NCBI GenBank assembly: GCA_003020945.1
Contig: PXRU01000012.1
Location: forward strand, 37,404-101,403
DNA: 64,000 bases
Origin: Halobacteriales archaeon QS_6_71_20
GTDB taxonomy: Archaea > Halobacteriota > Halobacteria > Halobacteriales > Haloferacaceae
Direction: 5' to 3'
This document shows positions 36,635 through 44,761 of this stretch, in pieces. The notes under the pieces are model-generated. The model saw only the letters and a program-made list of their open reading frames with translations, was not told the origin of the DNA and did not search any database. Position 1 is the first letter of the stretch; every line of letters begins with the position of its first letter. Made by a program: the position numbers and the translations under genes.

Positions 36635-36916
36635 TCAGTCCCCGCGAATGACGCCGAGATAGGCCCCGACGGCCTGCACGAGGTCGTTCTTCGCGGTGTC
36701 CTCGGTCCCGGTGACGAGCACGCGCCCGCGGGCCTCGAACTCCCGGCTGTACGCCACGTCGCGTTCGATCCGGGCGTCGTAGCCGACCTGCTGGACGGCC
36801 TGCGCGATCTCGTCGACCGTCGGCCCGGGGACTGCGAGGTCCTCGGGGACGCGTCGCCCCTCGGCACGGCTGTGTGCCGCGTCGAAGTACGCGGGCCAGA
36901 GGACGTTCTCGACCAT
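36635..36916 (-). CDS. srp19: Signal recognition particle protein SRP19
   Basis: 93-residue subunit that folds 7S RNA so that SRP54 can bind. [20 protein letters not shown] (about 5-24) is the family signature with the basic RNA-contact residues, followed by [20 protein letters not shown] and [23 protein letters not shown] at 36916 is the family start (MVENVLWP). First gene of the pair with gar1. No 7S RNA gene was recognised in the 150-base gap upstream. Confidence 0.94.
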   Translation of the reverse strand: MVENVLWPAYFDAAHSRAEGRRVPEDLAVPGPTVDEIAQAVQQVGYDARIERDVAYSREFEARGRVLVTGTEDTAKNDLVQAVGAYLGVIRGD

Positions 36917-37063
36917 ACCAGAGGGGCGACGGCCGCGCGGAAAAAGGGTGCTATCGTGGGCCGTCGTCGCGCCGCCCTCGGCGGGGACGAGCGGGGGCGG
37001 GGGATCGCTCCACGTCGGCCGTGTCACGCGGCGGCGGCAGCAGTCGACGGAGGGTCGCGTCGC

Positions 37064-38269
37064 CTACCGCGCGCGCCGCGCCAGCAGCGCGGACGAAAGC
37101 ACCGCGAACAGCGCGGCGACGACGCCGAAGCCGGGCGTCGCGGTCGACGTCCCGTCGGCGTCGGTGGTCCTGGTCGACTCGGCCTGGGTGGTCGTCTCAG
37201 GTGTGGCCGTCTCGGTCGCGGTCGCGGTCTCGGTCTCCATCGAGGCGGCGACCTCCTGGCGGCTCCGGAACTCCGCCTCGGCGGCCGCCTCGGGGTGGAA
37301 CCCCTCGGTCAGCGACCGTACGCCCATCACGACCGAGCGGGGGGCGGGCTGGTTCATCCAGCTGCGGTTCACCTCGACCACGTCGTCGTTCTCGACGGCC
37401 GGCGTGCTGGCGTACGGCTCCTGGCCGACGAGGTACGCCGAGAAGCCCGTGACCACGAGGTAGTCGGGCGCGAGCTCGACGACGACCTCGTCGTTGACCT
37501 GCGGGTAGCCCGTGAGGTTGCGCTCGGCGGCGACGTTCGCGCCGCCCGACACCGACACCATCGCGTCGATGAACGTCTCCGTCCCGGCGACGTAGCCGCC
37601 GCCGAGCGGGTAGATCACCCGGACGTCGTCCACGTCGGCGGTCGCCTCCGCGGCGGCGTCGACGTTCGCGTCCATCCACGCGTTCGTCTCGGCGGCGCCC
37701 GCACAGTTACCCGTGAGGCGACCGATCCGCGTCGTCTTCTCGCGGACGTCCTCTATGGTCGTCGCCGCCGGGAAGTGGAACACCGTCACCCCGGCGTCGC
37801 GCAGCGCCTGCACCGTCTCGGCCGAGGAGGCGTTGGGCGCGAGCACGAGGTCGGGGTTCGTGCCGACGACCGTCTCGACGCTCACGCCGAAGCCGGCCGC
37901 CGAGACGTTCTCGCGCTCGTCGGCGCCCTCCAGGTAGGAGGCGTACTGCGTCACGCCGACGACCTGGTCCTCGCCGCCGATCTCCCACATCGTCTGGGCG
38001 GCGCTGGGGTTCAGCGTCGTGATCCGCTCCGGCCGTTCCTCCAGCGTCACCTCGGTCCCGGTCGCGTCCTCCGCGGAGTAGGGGTAGCCACAGTCGGCCT
38101 GCGTCCGCGCGAGCGAGTCGGCGTCGGCCGACCCCGCGTCCGCGGTCGTCGCGTCGACCGGTCCGTCCTGCGCCGTCGCCGTCGCCGCCGCGGCCCCGAC
38201 CGCCGGGACCGCCGCCGAGACGGCGAGCACCAGTGCCATCAGCAGCGTCAGCCGCGATCGTCCGTACAC
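37064..38269 (-). CDS. btuF: PGF-CTERM-anchored ABC transporter substrate-binding protein
   Basis: 401-residue secreted binding protein of the cobalamin/siderophore (TroA/BtuF) class. From GTG 38269: a basic start, then the signal sequence LTLLMALVLAVSAAVPAVGA; the ligand-binding lobes contain VTLEERPERITTLNPSAAQT, VVGVTQYASYLEGADERENV, GTNPDLVLAPNASSAETVQA and DYLVVTGFSAYLVGQEPYAS. The C-terminus has a Thr-rich stalk (ETATATETATPETTTQ) and ATPGFGVVAALFAVLSSALL then RRAR, a PGF-CTERM signal processed by archaeosortase A, whose gene is at 45.1 kb. GTG 38269 is favoured by the promoter spacing. Symbol by similarity; the ligand may be B12 or another chelate. Confidence 0.88.
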   Translation of the reverse strand: MYGRSRLTLLMALVLAVSAAVPAVGAAAATATAQDGPVDATTADAGSADADSLARTQADCGYPYSAEDATGTEVTLEERPERITTLNPSAAQTMWEIGGEDQVVGVTQYASYLEGADERENVSAAGFGVSVETVVGTNPDLVLAPNASSAETVQALRDAGVTVFHFPAATTIEDVREKTTRIGRLTGNCAGAAETNAWMDANVDAAAEATADVDDVRVIYPLGGGYVAGTETFIDAMVSVSGGANVAAERNLTGYPQVNDEVVVELAPDYLVVTGFSAYLVGQEPYASTPAVENDDVVEVNRSWMNQPAPRSVVMGVRSLTEGFHPEAAAEAEFRSRQEVAASMETETATATETATPETTTQAESTRTTDADGTSTATPGFGVVAALFAVLSSALLARRAR

Positions 38270-38293
38270 ACCGTGGAGCACCCACGAAGACAA

Positions 38294-38303
38294 TAAGTAC
38301 TTA
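38294..38303. promoter_or_regulatory. Palindromic shared TATA element between btuF and btuC
   Basis: TAAGTACTTA, a perfect 10-bp palindrome, centre 38298.5. It lies 29-30 bases from the start GTG of each flanking gene (38269 on minus, 38328 on plus), which is the expected TATA-to-start distance for leaderless transcripts on both sides. It could serve as a single TATA box read in both directions or as an operator. Confidence 0.6.
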
Positions 38304-38327
38304 CCTACTGCAACCGGCTTTGCGGTC

Positions 38328-39461
38328 GTGTCACACGAGTGGCGACGCGCCGCGGCGTACTCGGCGGTCCTCGCGGCGGCGACGGCCGTCGTCGTCACCG
38401 TCAGCGCCGGGATCGGGCCGGTCGCGATCCCCGCGGGGACGGTCGTCGCGGTCGTCGCGAACGCGGTCGCCGTCCCCGCGAGCGTCGAGTGGGTCGGCGC
38501 GGCCGGCGGCCCCGCGACCGCCGGACTCCCGCTTCGCGTCGGCTTCACGCACCCGTTCTCGTTCCCGGTGTCGGGGACCCACGAGGCGATCGTGATGCGG
38601 GTGCGGCTCCCGCGGATCCTGCTGGCGACGTTCGTCGGGGTCGCGCTGGCGGCCGCCGGCACCGTCATGCAGGGCTTCTTCCGCAACCCGATGGCCGACC
38701 CGGGGATCATCGGCGTCTCCTCGGGCGCCGCGGTGGGCGCGGTGGCGTGGATCGTCGCTCCCTCGGCGCTGGTGGCGCTGCTCGGCCCCGTTCGCCCGCT
38801 GCTGGCCGACGGCGTCGGCCTCCAGATCGCCGCCTTCTGCGGCGCACTGGCCGCCGGCTTCGGCGTCTACCTCATCGCGAGCCGGGACGGGCGCACGCCC
38901 GTGGCGACGCTGCTGCTGGCGGGCGTCGCCGTCCAGACGTTCCTCGGCGCCGTCGTCTCGTATCTCCTGCTCCACTCGGGGGAGTCGATCCGCCGGGTGA
39001 CGTACTGGCTGATGGGCCACCTCAGCGGCGCGAACTGGGGTGAGGTGGCCGCCGCCGCGCTCGTCGTCCCGCCGCTGACGGTCGCGCTGTTCGCGTACGC
39101 CCGCGACCTGAACGTGCTCCTGCTGGGGGAACGCGACGCCGTCGCGCTCGGCGTGAACGCCGAGCGGAGCAAGCGCGTCCTGCTGGCGGTGTCGTCGGTA
39201 CTGACGGGCGCGGCCGTCGCCGTCTCCGGCGTCATCGGCTTCGTCGGGCTCATCGTCCCCCACGGCGTCCGCCTCGTCGTCGGTCCGGACCACCGGGTGC
39301 TGCTCCCGACGAGCGCGCTCGCGGGCGGGAGCTTCCTCGTCGCCGCCGACACGGTCGCCCGCGCCGGCGTCGCCGAACTCCCGGTGGGCATCGTCACCGC
39401 CGCCGCGGGCGCGCCCTTCTTCCTGTACCTGCTTCGCACGCGGGAGGTGTACTCGCTTTGA
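38328..39461 (+). CDS. btuC: Cobalamin/iron-chelate ABC transporter permease (FecCD/BtuC)
   Basis: 377-residue inner-membrane permease, about ten helices. Family signatures: HEAIVMRVRLPRILLATFVG (about 84-103), VMQGFFRNPMADPGIIGVSS, TYWLMGHLSGANWGEV, LLGERDAVALGVNAERSKRV (EAA-like coupling helix) and SGVIGFVGLIVPHGVRLVVG, PTSALAGGSFLVAADTVARA. Start GTG at 38328 fits the palindromic promoter. Its stop codon overlaps the start of the ATPase gene (GTG/TTG region at 39458), so the two are coupled. Confidence 0.93.
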   Translation: MSHEWRRAAAYSAVLAAATAVVVTVSAGIGPVAIPAGTVVAVVANAVAVPASVEWVGAAGGPATAGLPLRVGFTHPFSFPVSGTHEAIVMRVRLPRILLATFVGVALAAAGTVMQGFFRNPMADPGIIGVSSGAAVGAVAWIVAPSALVALLGPVRPLLADGVGLQIAAFCGALAAGFGVYLIASRDGRTPVATLLLAGVAVQTFLGAVVSYLLLHSGESIRRVTYWLMGHLSGANWGEVAAAALVVPPLTVALFAYARDLNVLLLGERDAVALGVNAERSKRVLLAVSSVLTGAAVAVSGVIGFVGLIVPHGVRLVVGPDHRVLLPTSALAGGSFLVAADTVARAGVAELPVGIVTAAAGAPFFLYLLRTREVYSL

Positions 39462-40399
39462 GTTCCGACCCCGGAACCGGTTCGGCCGTCGACCCCGGAC
39501 GGACCGGGGGCGGCTGCGACGGTCCCCTGATCGCCGTCCGCGACCTCGTCGTCTCGCGGGGGGGCGAGCGCGTCCTCGACGGCGTCTCCCTGCGCGTCGA
39601 CCGGGGGGAGCTCGTCGGCCTCGTCGGCCCCAACGGGGCGGGGAAGACGACGCTCGTGTCCGCGTGCAACGGGACGCTCGCGCCCGACGCCGGCGTGATC
39701 GAGCTGAACGGGCGCGACCTGACGACCCTCTCGCATCGCGAGACGGCCCGCGTCGTCGCCACCGTGCCACAGGAGACGAACACGGCCTTCGAGTTCAGCG
39801 TCGAGGCGGTCGTGGAGATGGGGCGGACCGCGTACGTCTCCCGGTTCGGGACGACGACGGCGGCCGACCGCGAGGCGGTCCGCCGGGCGATGGAACGCGC
39901 CGAGGTCGCGGAGTTCGCCGACCGCTCGGTGACGACGCTGTCGGGCGGAGAGCGCCAGCGCGTGCTGCTCGCGCGGGCGCTCGCCGCCGGGACGCCCGCG
40001 CTCCTGCTGGACGAGCCGACCGCCAGTCTCGACATCAACCACCAGCTCCGGACGCTGGAGCTCGTCCGGGCGGCCGTCGACGGGGGGAAGGCCGCGCTCG
40101 CGGCGATCCACGACCTCGACCTCGCGGCCCGCGTCTGCGACCGGCTGGCGTTCGTCAACGACGACCCCGCGGTCGGCTCGCCGATGGTGACGGCGCTGCG
40201 GGACGGCCAGCGCGGGCGCTCGCTCGGGGGGACGGCCGGCGGCGGCGATCGCGTTGATGCCGACGGCGACAGCGGTGACGGCAGCGACGACCGCGACGAC
40301 GGCGGCAGCGACCACGCCGGTGCCGACGACGGCGACGACGACCGCGCCGGCGACAATGACGGCGGCGACGGCGACCGCGCGCCGGAGCCGGACCGGTAG
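39458..40399 (+). CDS. btuD: Cobalamin/iron-chelate ABC transporter ATPase, with internal deletion
   Basis: 313-residue ATPase energising the btuC permease. Walker A VGPNGAGKTTLVSACNG (about 46-62), Q-loop ATVPQETNTAFEF, signature LSGGERQRVLLARALAAG, Walker B ALLLDEPTASLD and H-loop AAIHDLDLAARVCDRLAF are all present. Directly after CDRLA the sequence reads VNDDPAVGSPMVTALRD, which in relatives comes about 35 residues later, after the ADGR/AAGPP/VLT segment that closes the nucleotide-binding domain. So an in-frame deletion is likely. The last 60 residues are an Asp/Gly-rich low-complexity tail from GACGGC-type repeats. Confidence 0.88.
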   Translation: MSSDPGTGSAVDPGRTGGGCDGPLIAVRDLVVSRGGERVLDGVSLRVDRGELVGLVGPNGAGKTTLVSACNGTLAPDAGVIELNGRDLTTLSHRETARVVATVPQETNTAFEFSVEAVVEMGRTAYVSRFGTTTAADREAVRRAMERAEVAEFADRSVTTLSGGERQRVLLARALAAGTPALLLDEPTASLDINHQLRTLELVRAAVDGGKAALAAIHDLDLAARVCDRLAFVNDDPAVGSPMVTALRDGQRGRSLGGTAGGGDRVDADGDSGDGSDDRDDGGSDHAGADDGDDDRAGDNDGGDGDRAPEPDR

Positions 40400-40429
40400 C
40401 CCTTTTCGCGCGGCCGGCCGAGACGGGGT

Positions 40430-41359
40430 ATGCCCACGCCGTGCGTCCGCGCGCCCGTCGTCGAGGGGGAGGCGACGCGGGAGACGCTCGCCGAGGCCGG
40501 CCTGCTCGACGGCGACCGCGAGATCGCCGTCGAGGACGGCGAGATCTTCCTCCCGGTCGTCGACGCCGACGCCGCCCGCGCCGCCGGCCACGAGGTCGTC
40601 GACCGCGACACCGCCGAGCGGACCGGGCCGCGGCCCCCGGCGGAGATCCTCGGCTTCGACCCCTCCTACGGGCGGCTCGGCGACATCGTGATCCTCGACG
40701 AGGACGACCCCGAGCGCGCCCGGGCGATCGCCGACGCGATCGTCGAGTCGGACGTTCCCTGCGAGACGGTGGTGAACCGCGCCTCGGAGGTGCGCGGGGA
40801 GTACCGCGTCCGCGAGTGGGACCTGCTGTACGGGGAGCGCACGGAGACTGTCCACCGGGAGTACGGCCACGAGTTCGCGCTCGACATCGCCGCGGTGTAC
40901 TTCTCCCCGCGGCTGGCCACCGAGCGCCACCGCGTGGTCGAGCGGGTCGCGGCGGGCGAGCGCGTCGTCGACATGTTCGCGGGCGTCGGCCCGTTCGCGG
41001 TGCCGGCGGCCAACGCCGAGCGCAACGGCGTCGCCGACCGGGTGACGGCGCTTGAGGGCGACGTGCGCGAGACGACCGCCGGCCGCGACGGCTGGGCCGA
41101 CCGGGTCGTGATGAACCTCCCGCACAGCGCCGACGCGTTCCTCGACACCGCGGTGCGACTCGCCGGCGACTCGTGTGTGCTCCACCTGTACGACATCAGC
41201 CACGAGGACGACCCCTTCGGCCCGAGCGAGCGGGCGGTCCGGGCCGCGGCGGAGCCGGAGGGGTACGAGGTGGAGCCGCTGACCCGGCGGGAGGTGCGCT
41301 CGTACGCCCCCCACGAGGTGAACGTCTGTCTGGACGCGCGGATCTCCCGGACGGAGTGA
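40430..41359 (+). CDS. trm5: tRNA (guanine37-N1) methyltransferase Trm5/Taw-type, missing motif-II segment
   Basis: 309-residue class I methyltransferase modifying G37 of tRNA, or an aminocarboxypropyl variant of wyosine synthesis. The D1/D2 regions (GDIVILDEDDPERARAIADA, TVVNRASEVRGEYRVREWDL, EYGHEFALDIAAVYFSPRLA) and the SAM motif I VVDMFAGVGPFAVPAA (about 177-192) are clear; NLPHSADAFLD is motif IV and the end APHEVNVCLDAR is typical. After VPAA it jumps to NAERNGVADRVTALEGD: the usual GAxVVGVDxNPxAxxYLRE strand-helix, about 20-24 residues with SAM-ribose contacts, is missing in frame. Typical length is 330-340. Confidence 0.88.
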   Translation: MPTPCVRAPVVEGEATRETLAEAGLLDGDREIAVEDGEIFLPVVDADAARAAGHEVVDRDTAERTGPRPPAEILGFDPSYGRLGDIVILDEDDPERARAIADAIVESDVPCETVVNRASEVRGEYRVREWDLLYGERTETVHREYGHEFALDIAAVYFSPRLATERHRVVERVAAGERVVDMFAGVGPFAVPAANAERNGVADRVTALEGDVRETTAGRDGWADRVVMNLPHSADAFLDTAVRLAGDSCVLHLYDISHEDDPFGPSERAVRAAAEPEGYEVEPLTRREVRSYAPHEVNVCLDARISRTE

Positions 41360-41398
41360 CCGTGCGACCGCGGGCCACGGCGTCGCGCAGTCGGAATC

Positions 41399-41406
41399 CT
41401 TATTCC
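41399..41406 (+). promoter_or_regulatory. Putative TATA element for the tRNA-Thr gene
   Basis: CTTATTCC, an A/T-rich box about 32 bases before the 5' end of the mature tRNA. Confidence 0.4.
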
Positions 41407-41434
41407 CGTCATGGCAGTATCGGGGAGTGCACGC

Positions 41435-41507
41435 GCCGGTGTAGCTCAGCTGGCAGAGCGATTCCTTCGTAAGGAATAGGCCGAGGGTTCAAATCCCTCC
41501 ACCGGCT
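41435..41507 (+). tRNA. tRNA-Thr, anticodon CGT
   Basis: A complete cloverleaf: acceptor GCCGGTG pairs with CACCGGC, discriminator T, D arm TAGCTC with AGC TGG loop, anticodon stem ATTCC/GGAAT with loop TTCGTAA (anticodon CGT for codon ACG), T arm GAGGG/CCCTC around TTCAAAT. No intron. CCA is not encoded. ACG is frequent in this GC-rich genome. tRNA 3' ends are common integration sites, but no integrase or second copy of the 3' half was seen in this window. Confidence 0.97.
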
Positions 41508-41850
41508 CTCCTGACCGAGCGAAGCGAAGTCGAAGTGTTCCTCGCGGAGGATCTGAATCGGGGAGAGGAGCAACGCGGAACGACCGTGGTTCATCCCTTC
41601 GCCGGCTTCCCGCAGCGAGTCCCGGCGTCCGGTCACGGCGCACTCGGCGACGCACTCTCCGACGTCGCCGAGCCCCGAGACGGCTTCGCAGCCGACCCGA
41701 CGGTGCCGTTCACACGGGAGTCGCCCCGACCCGGCCTCCGCATCCGCGCCGCTCGAAACGCGACGCCGGCTCGACCGAGGACGGCCGCGGCGAGGTCGGA
41801 ACGCCGCCCGAGGCGGGCGTCCCGCGAGACGTGCGCCGTAGGAGGTGTAC
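41508..41850. other. Gene-free stretch after tRNA-Thr
   Basis: About 340 bases. It begins with a GAGCGAAGCGAAG repeat word and AGGATCTGAATCGG-type sequence often found after haloarchaeal tRNA genes. No coding frame here has a recognisable product or protein-like composition, and no second tRNA was found. Confidence 0.5.
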
Positions 41851-42420
41851 TCAGTTCGTCCGCGTCGAGTATTCCGTCCACGGACTGTCGCGGCCGACCG
41901 TCACGCACCGGTCCTCGCTGACCTGGATCTCCAGGTCGTCGATCCGAAACGAGACGCGCACGTCACGCGCGCCGCCCCCGGAGGCGCCGTCGAGCAACGC
42001 GTCCAGCGCTTCGGGATCGAGGAACTCGTACAGCGGGTCCACGTCGTTCGGATCGATCCCCTTCGCCGCCGCGATGGCCCGGACGACCCCGTGAGACAGC
42101 GGCTCGCTCTCGGCGAAGGTCAGCTCGAACACCGGTTGATTCGGATCCTGAACCCAGATCTCGCCGTCGGTGTCGACGGTCACGCGGTGTTCGTGATAGA
42201 CGAAACTGACCCGGGTGAGACGCTCCTGCCGTCGGATGAGCGCGTCGAAGACGATCGGGTCCATGACGGACTCGATGGGTTCCAACTCCTCCGGGTCCGT
42301 GCCGGTCACCTCCGAAAGCGAGGAGACGATGACGCCGCTCCCCGACTCGGAGTCCGGATCGAACGTAGTATGATACCCCTCGATCGGGGACCCACGCTCG
42401 ATCTCTTGACCTTCAGTCAT
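41851..42420 (-). CDS. Tandem HalOD1 output-domain protein
   Basis: 189-residue acidic protein with two copies of the haloarchaeal HalOD1 output domain: VIVSSLSEVTGTDPEELEPI with ESVMDPIVFDALI (about 29-60), and HGVVRAIAAAKGIDPNDVDP with LYEFLDPEALDALL (about 110-145), each followed by strands (TRVSFVYHEHRVTVDTDGEI; DVRVSFRIDDLEIQVSEDR). HalOD1 proteins are thought to act as output or adaptor modules in signalling. ATG 42420 is supported by a TATA box 26 bases upstream. No sensor domain is attached. Confidence 0.85.
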   Translation of the reverse strand: MTEGQEIERGSPIEGYHTTFDPDSESGSGVIVSSLSEVTGTDPEELEPIESVMDPIVFDALIRRQERLTRVSFVYHEHRVTVDTDGEIWVQDPNQPVFELTFAESEPLSHGVVRAIAAAKGIDPNDVDPLYEFLDPEALDALLDGASGGGARDVRVSFRIDDLEIQVSEDRCVTVGRDSPWTEYSTRTN

Positions 42421-42440
42421 GACTCCGCTATCGCCGTGCT

Positions 42441-42450
42441 CTCATAAATG
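42441..42450 (-). promoter_or_regulatory. TATA box of the HalOD1 gene
   Basis: Minus-strand CATTTATGAG, centre 26 bases before the ATG at 42420, within an unusually A/T-rich region (42441-42480) with TAATTTTTATTA just upstream. Predicts a leaderless transcript. Confidence 0.6.
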
Positions 42451-42584
42451 AATTTCCTGTAATTTTTATTACCTATGGCCAGATCTACAGGATCGGGCCA
42501 CCTCGCTGCATATGTAGCACCGTCGGTCGGACGAATTCGAAGAATACGGGGGTCGATCTGCTGATCTGATACCGGTTCCGTCGG

Positions 42585-43094
42585 CTATTCGTCCTCGTCG
42601 TCGCCGTCCTGCTCGTTCATCTCCTCCGCGGCCTCCGAGAAGTAGAAGTGATTGAACGGCTGCACTTTCCGCTGTTTCATGACCTCCGAGCTGTCGACCT
42701 CGACGCCGAGGTCGTGGATCGCGTCCGTGATGCGGACGACGTCTTTCGTGTCGCGGCCCACTACCTCGACCCGGATGTTTCGCCTCCCGGTTATCATCTC
42801 GCGGACATCTACGACCCCTTGGACGTTCAGCAACTGCTCGACGACCTCGCCCCGCTGTTTCGGCGGGGCGGTGATGACGAACATCAGGTGAAGCGGCAGG
42901 TTGGCCGACTCGTAGTCGATATCGGGATGGTACCCCTTGATGATCCCGTCGTCCTCGAGCTGGTCGATGCGGTTGCGGATCGTGCTGGCGGAGACGCCGG
43001 TCTTGTCGGCGATGTCTCCCGACGTGGTGTTCCGGGCGTCCCGCTGGAGCATGTAGAGGATGCCGCGGTCGACGTTATCCAGATCGCGCGCCAT
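42585..43094 (-). CDS. Lrp/AsnC-family transcriptional regulator
   Basis: 169-residue feast/famine regulator. Winged HTH at DRGILYMLQRDARNTTSGDI and KTGVSASTIRNRIDQLEDDG (about 9-50), then the RAM-type ligand-binding domain (HLMFVITAPPKQRGEVVEQL, VVDVREMITGRRNIRVEVVG). An acidic tail EQDGDDEDE ends it. ATG at 43094 is chosen because the family N-terminus (RDLDNVDRGIL) starts there. An imperfect palindromic A/T-rich region upstream (GATGCATATATCGGTACAAA) could be both promoter and autoregulatory site. Confidence 0.9.
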   Translation of the reverse strand: MARDLDNVDRGILYMLQRDARNTTSGDIADKTGVSASTIRNRIDQLEDDGIIKGYHPDIDYESANLPLHLMFVITAPPKQRGEVVEQLLNVQGVVDVREMITGRRNIRVEVVGRDTKDVVRITDAIHDLGVEVDSSEVMKQRKVQPFNHFYFSEAAEEMNEQDGDDEDE

Positions 43095-43458
43095 AGGCGG
43101 AAGATGCATATATCGGTACAAAGTAGCTACGAAACGACGCGTTCCGGTCGCGTTCCCGCGCGCGGTTCCGCCGTCAGACCGTCGTCGAACGTCCGTGTCC
43201 GGCGATCTCGGCCGACCTCGCTCGAACCGCAGCTCGGGCGGCCTCGACCCGGGACCCGTATCCGACGGCTCCATCGCGGGCCCGTACGTGATACAGTCGA
43301 TCGCCCCGGGAGTCGCCACGGTGGGGGCGGCCCGGGTCGCGGGCGATCCGCGGGCTCCGACTGCCTCCGTAGCGCGGGCGTCGGGACCACTGGAAGTCCG
43401 ATCGGGGCGGGTCGGGCCGGAACGAAACCGGGAAGCGCCGCGCCGACGTTCTCCCGGT
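43095..43458. other. Intergenic region between the Lrp and dphB genes
   Basis: 364 bases between divergent genes. The first 35 hold the Lrp promoter (TACTTTGTA, minus strand, 43117-43125, and the GCATATATC box at 43106-43114). The rest is GC-rich with no frame I can support as coding and no obvious RNA gene. Confidence 0.45.
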
Positions 43459-44271
43459 GTGCTCAGCTTCGTCGGGCTCGGCCTCTGGGACGAGCGCTCG
43501 GTGACCGTGGAGGGGCGCGAGGCGCTACAGTCGGCCGACCGGGTGTTCGCGGAGTTCTACACGAGCCGGCTCGCGGGCACGACCGTCGAGGAGCTGGCCG
43601 ACCACCACGGCGTCGACATCGAGGTCCGCGACCGCGCGGGCGTCGAGCGGGAGCCGGGGCCGGTCCTCGACGCCGCCGCCGACGGCGACGTCGTCTTCTG
43701 CACCGCCGGCGACACGATGATCTCGACGACGCACGTCGACCTGCGGGTACGGGCGGCCGAGCGCGGCATCGATACGCGGGTGATCCACGGCGTCACCGCG
43801 CAGTCGGCCGCCTCGTCGCTGACGGGGCTGCAGAACTACCGCTTCGGCAAGGCCGTCACCCTCCCGTTCGAGTACGCCCACGGCGCCGACGGGACGCCCG
43901 CAAGCGTGCTCGACGGGATCGCGGCGAACCGCGAGCGCGGCCTCCACACGCTCGTGTATCTCGACATCAAGGTCGCCGGCTCCTCGCCCGCGGGCCCCGC
44001 CGAGGGCGAGCCCGACGAGTACATGGCCGCCGACCACGCGGCCGCGGCGCTGGCGCGCGACTGGGAGGAGGACGCCGTCGGCGTGGCGGTCGCCCGGGCG
44101 GGGAGTCCGGAGCCGGTCGTCGCCGCCGACGCGCTCGGGGCGCTCGCGGACCGAGAGTTCGGCGACCCGCTCCACATGCTCGTGATCCCGGGGGAGTTAC
44201 ACCACCTGGAGGCGGAGGCGCTGGCGGAGGTGGCGGGCTGTCCGCGGGACGTGCTGCCGGGTGAAGAGTGA
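43459..44271 (+). CDS. dphB: Diphthine synthase
   Basis: 270-residue SAM-dependent methyltransferase methylating the modified histidine of elongation factor 2 on the way to diphthamide. Family motifs: LSFVGLGLWDERSVTVEGRE at the start, VFAEFYTSRL, VVFCTAGDTMISTTHVDLRV (SAM loop), VIHGVTAQSAASSLTGLQNY, RFGKAVTLPF, ERGLHTLVYLDIKV and LHMLVIPGELHHLEAEAL. GTG at 43459 matches the family start. Length is typical. Neighbouring Lrp regulator faces away. Confidence 0.95.
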   Translation: MLSFVGLGLWDERSVTVEGREALQSADRVFAEFYTSRLAGTTVEELADHHGVDIEVRDRAGVEREPGPVLDAAADGDVVFCTAGDTMISTTHVDLRVRAAERGIDTRVIHGVTAQSAASSLTGLQNYRFGKAVTLPFEYAHGADGTPASVLDGIAANRERGLHTLVYLDIKVAGSSPAGPAEGEPDEYMAADHAAAALARDWEEDAVGVAVARAGSPEPVVAADALGALADREFGDPLHMLVIPGELHHLEAEALAEVAGCPRDVLPGEE

Positions 44272-44341
44272 AACACGGCGAAGGTCGAACCCGGATCCGG
44301 CGATTACCGTTGTCTCGATCGAGCGTGAACGGGAGGCCGGG

Positions 44342-44761
44342 TCAGTGGATCCGCTCTAACAGTCCGTCGAAGTCCGAGTCGAAGCTCATGATCGAGTCGA
44401 TCCCGCGCGAATCACACAGCGATATCGAGACCGCGTCGGTGAAGCTCAGATCGTGGTCCGAGAACCGCTGAAACGTCCGCCAACCGGTTTCCACGTCGTC
44501 GGCGTCGAGCGTGACGAGTTCGAACACGGACGGAAACGGCTCCGCTCCGAGGATCCGACGGCCGATCGTCGTCGCCGACTCGACGGAGCGGGTACGGCGT
44601 CTCGTCAACGTAACCGCTTCGTTGACTACGTACTCGCTGGTGTACGGCACCCCGTACTTCCCGTCCAGTACCGACTCCATCAACTCGACTGCTCGATCGT
44701 GTCGTTCGGCATCCGTATCGTGGTGAGCGTAGAACACACCGGTGTCCACGAAGACGGTCAC
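44342..44761 (-). CDS. PIN-domain toxin VapC (module 1)
   Basis: 139-residue PIN ribonuclease. The metal-binding acidic residues are in FVDTGVFYAHHD (Asp near 6), YVVNEAVTLTRR (Glu), LSFTDAVSISLCDS (Asp) and IMSFDSDFDGLL (Asp), in the standard order. VapC toxins typically cleave tRNA or rRNA in archaea. GTG start at 44761 overlaps the antitoxin stop (GTGA), showing coupling. All four catalytic positions are intact, so it is probably functional. Confidence 0.9.
   Translation of the reverse strand: MTVFVDTGVFYAHHDTDAERHDRAVELMESVLDGKYGVPYTSEYVVNEAVTLTRRRTRSVESATTIGRRILGAEPFPSVFELVTLDADDVETGWRTFQRFSDHDLSFTDAVSISLCDSRGIDSIMSFDSDFDGLLERIH

Noticed and set aside
40230-40399. Acidic Asp/Gly tail of the ABC ATPase as a separate functional domain
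   Set aside because: It comes from GACGGC-type microsatellite DNA and has no domain features.
41435-41850. Integrated element at tRNA-Thr
   Set aside because: No integrase, no duplicated tRNA 3' half and no shift to foreign-looking genes next to it.
43127-43390. 87-codon minus-strand frame in the Lrp-dphB gap
   Set aside because: Arg/Pro/Ser-rich composition typical of non-coding frames in this GC-rich DNA; no start signal.
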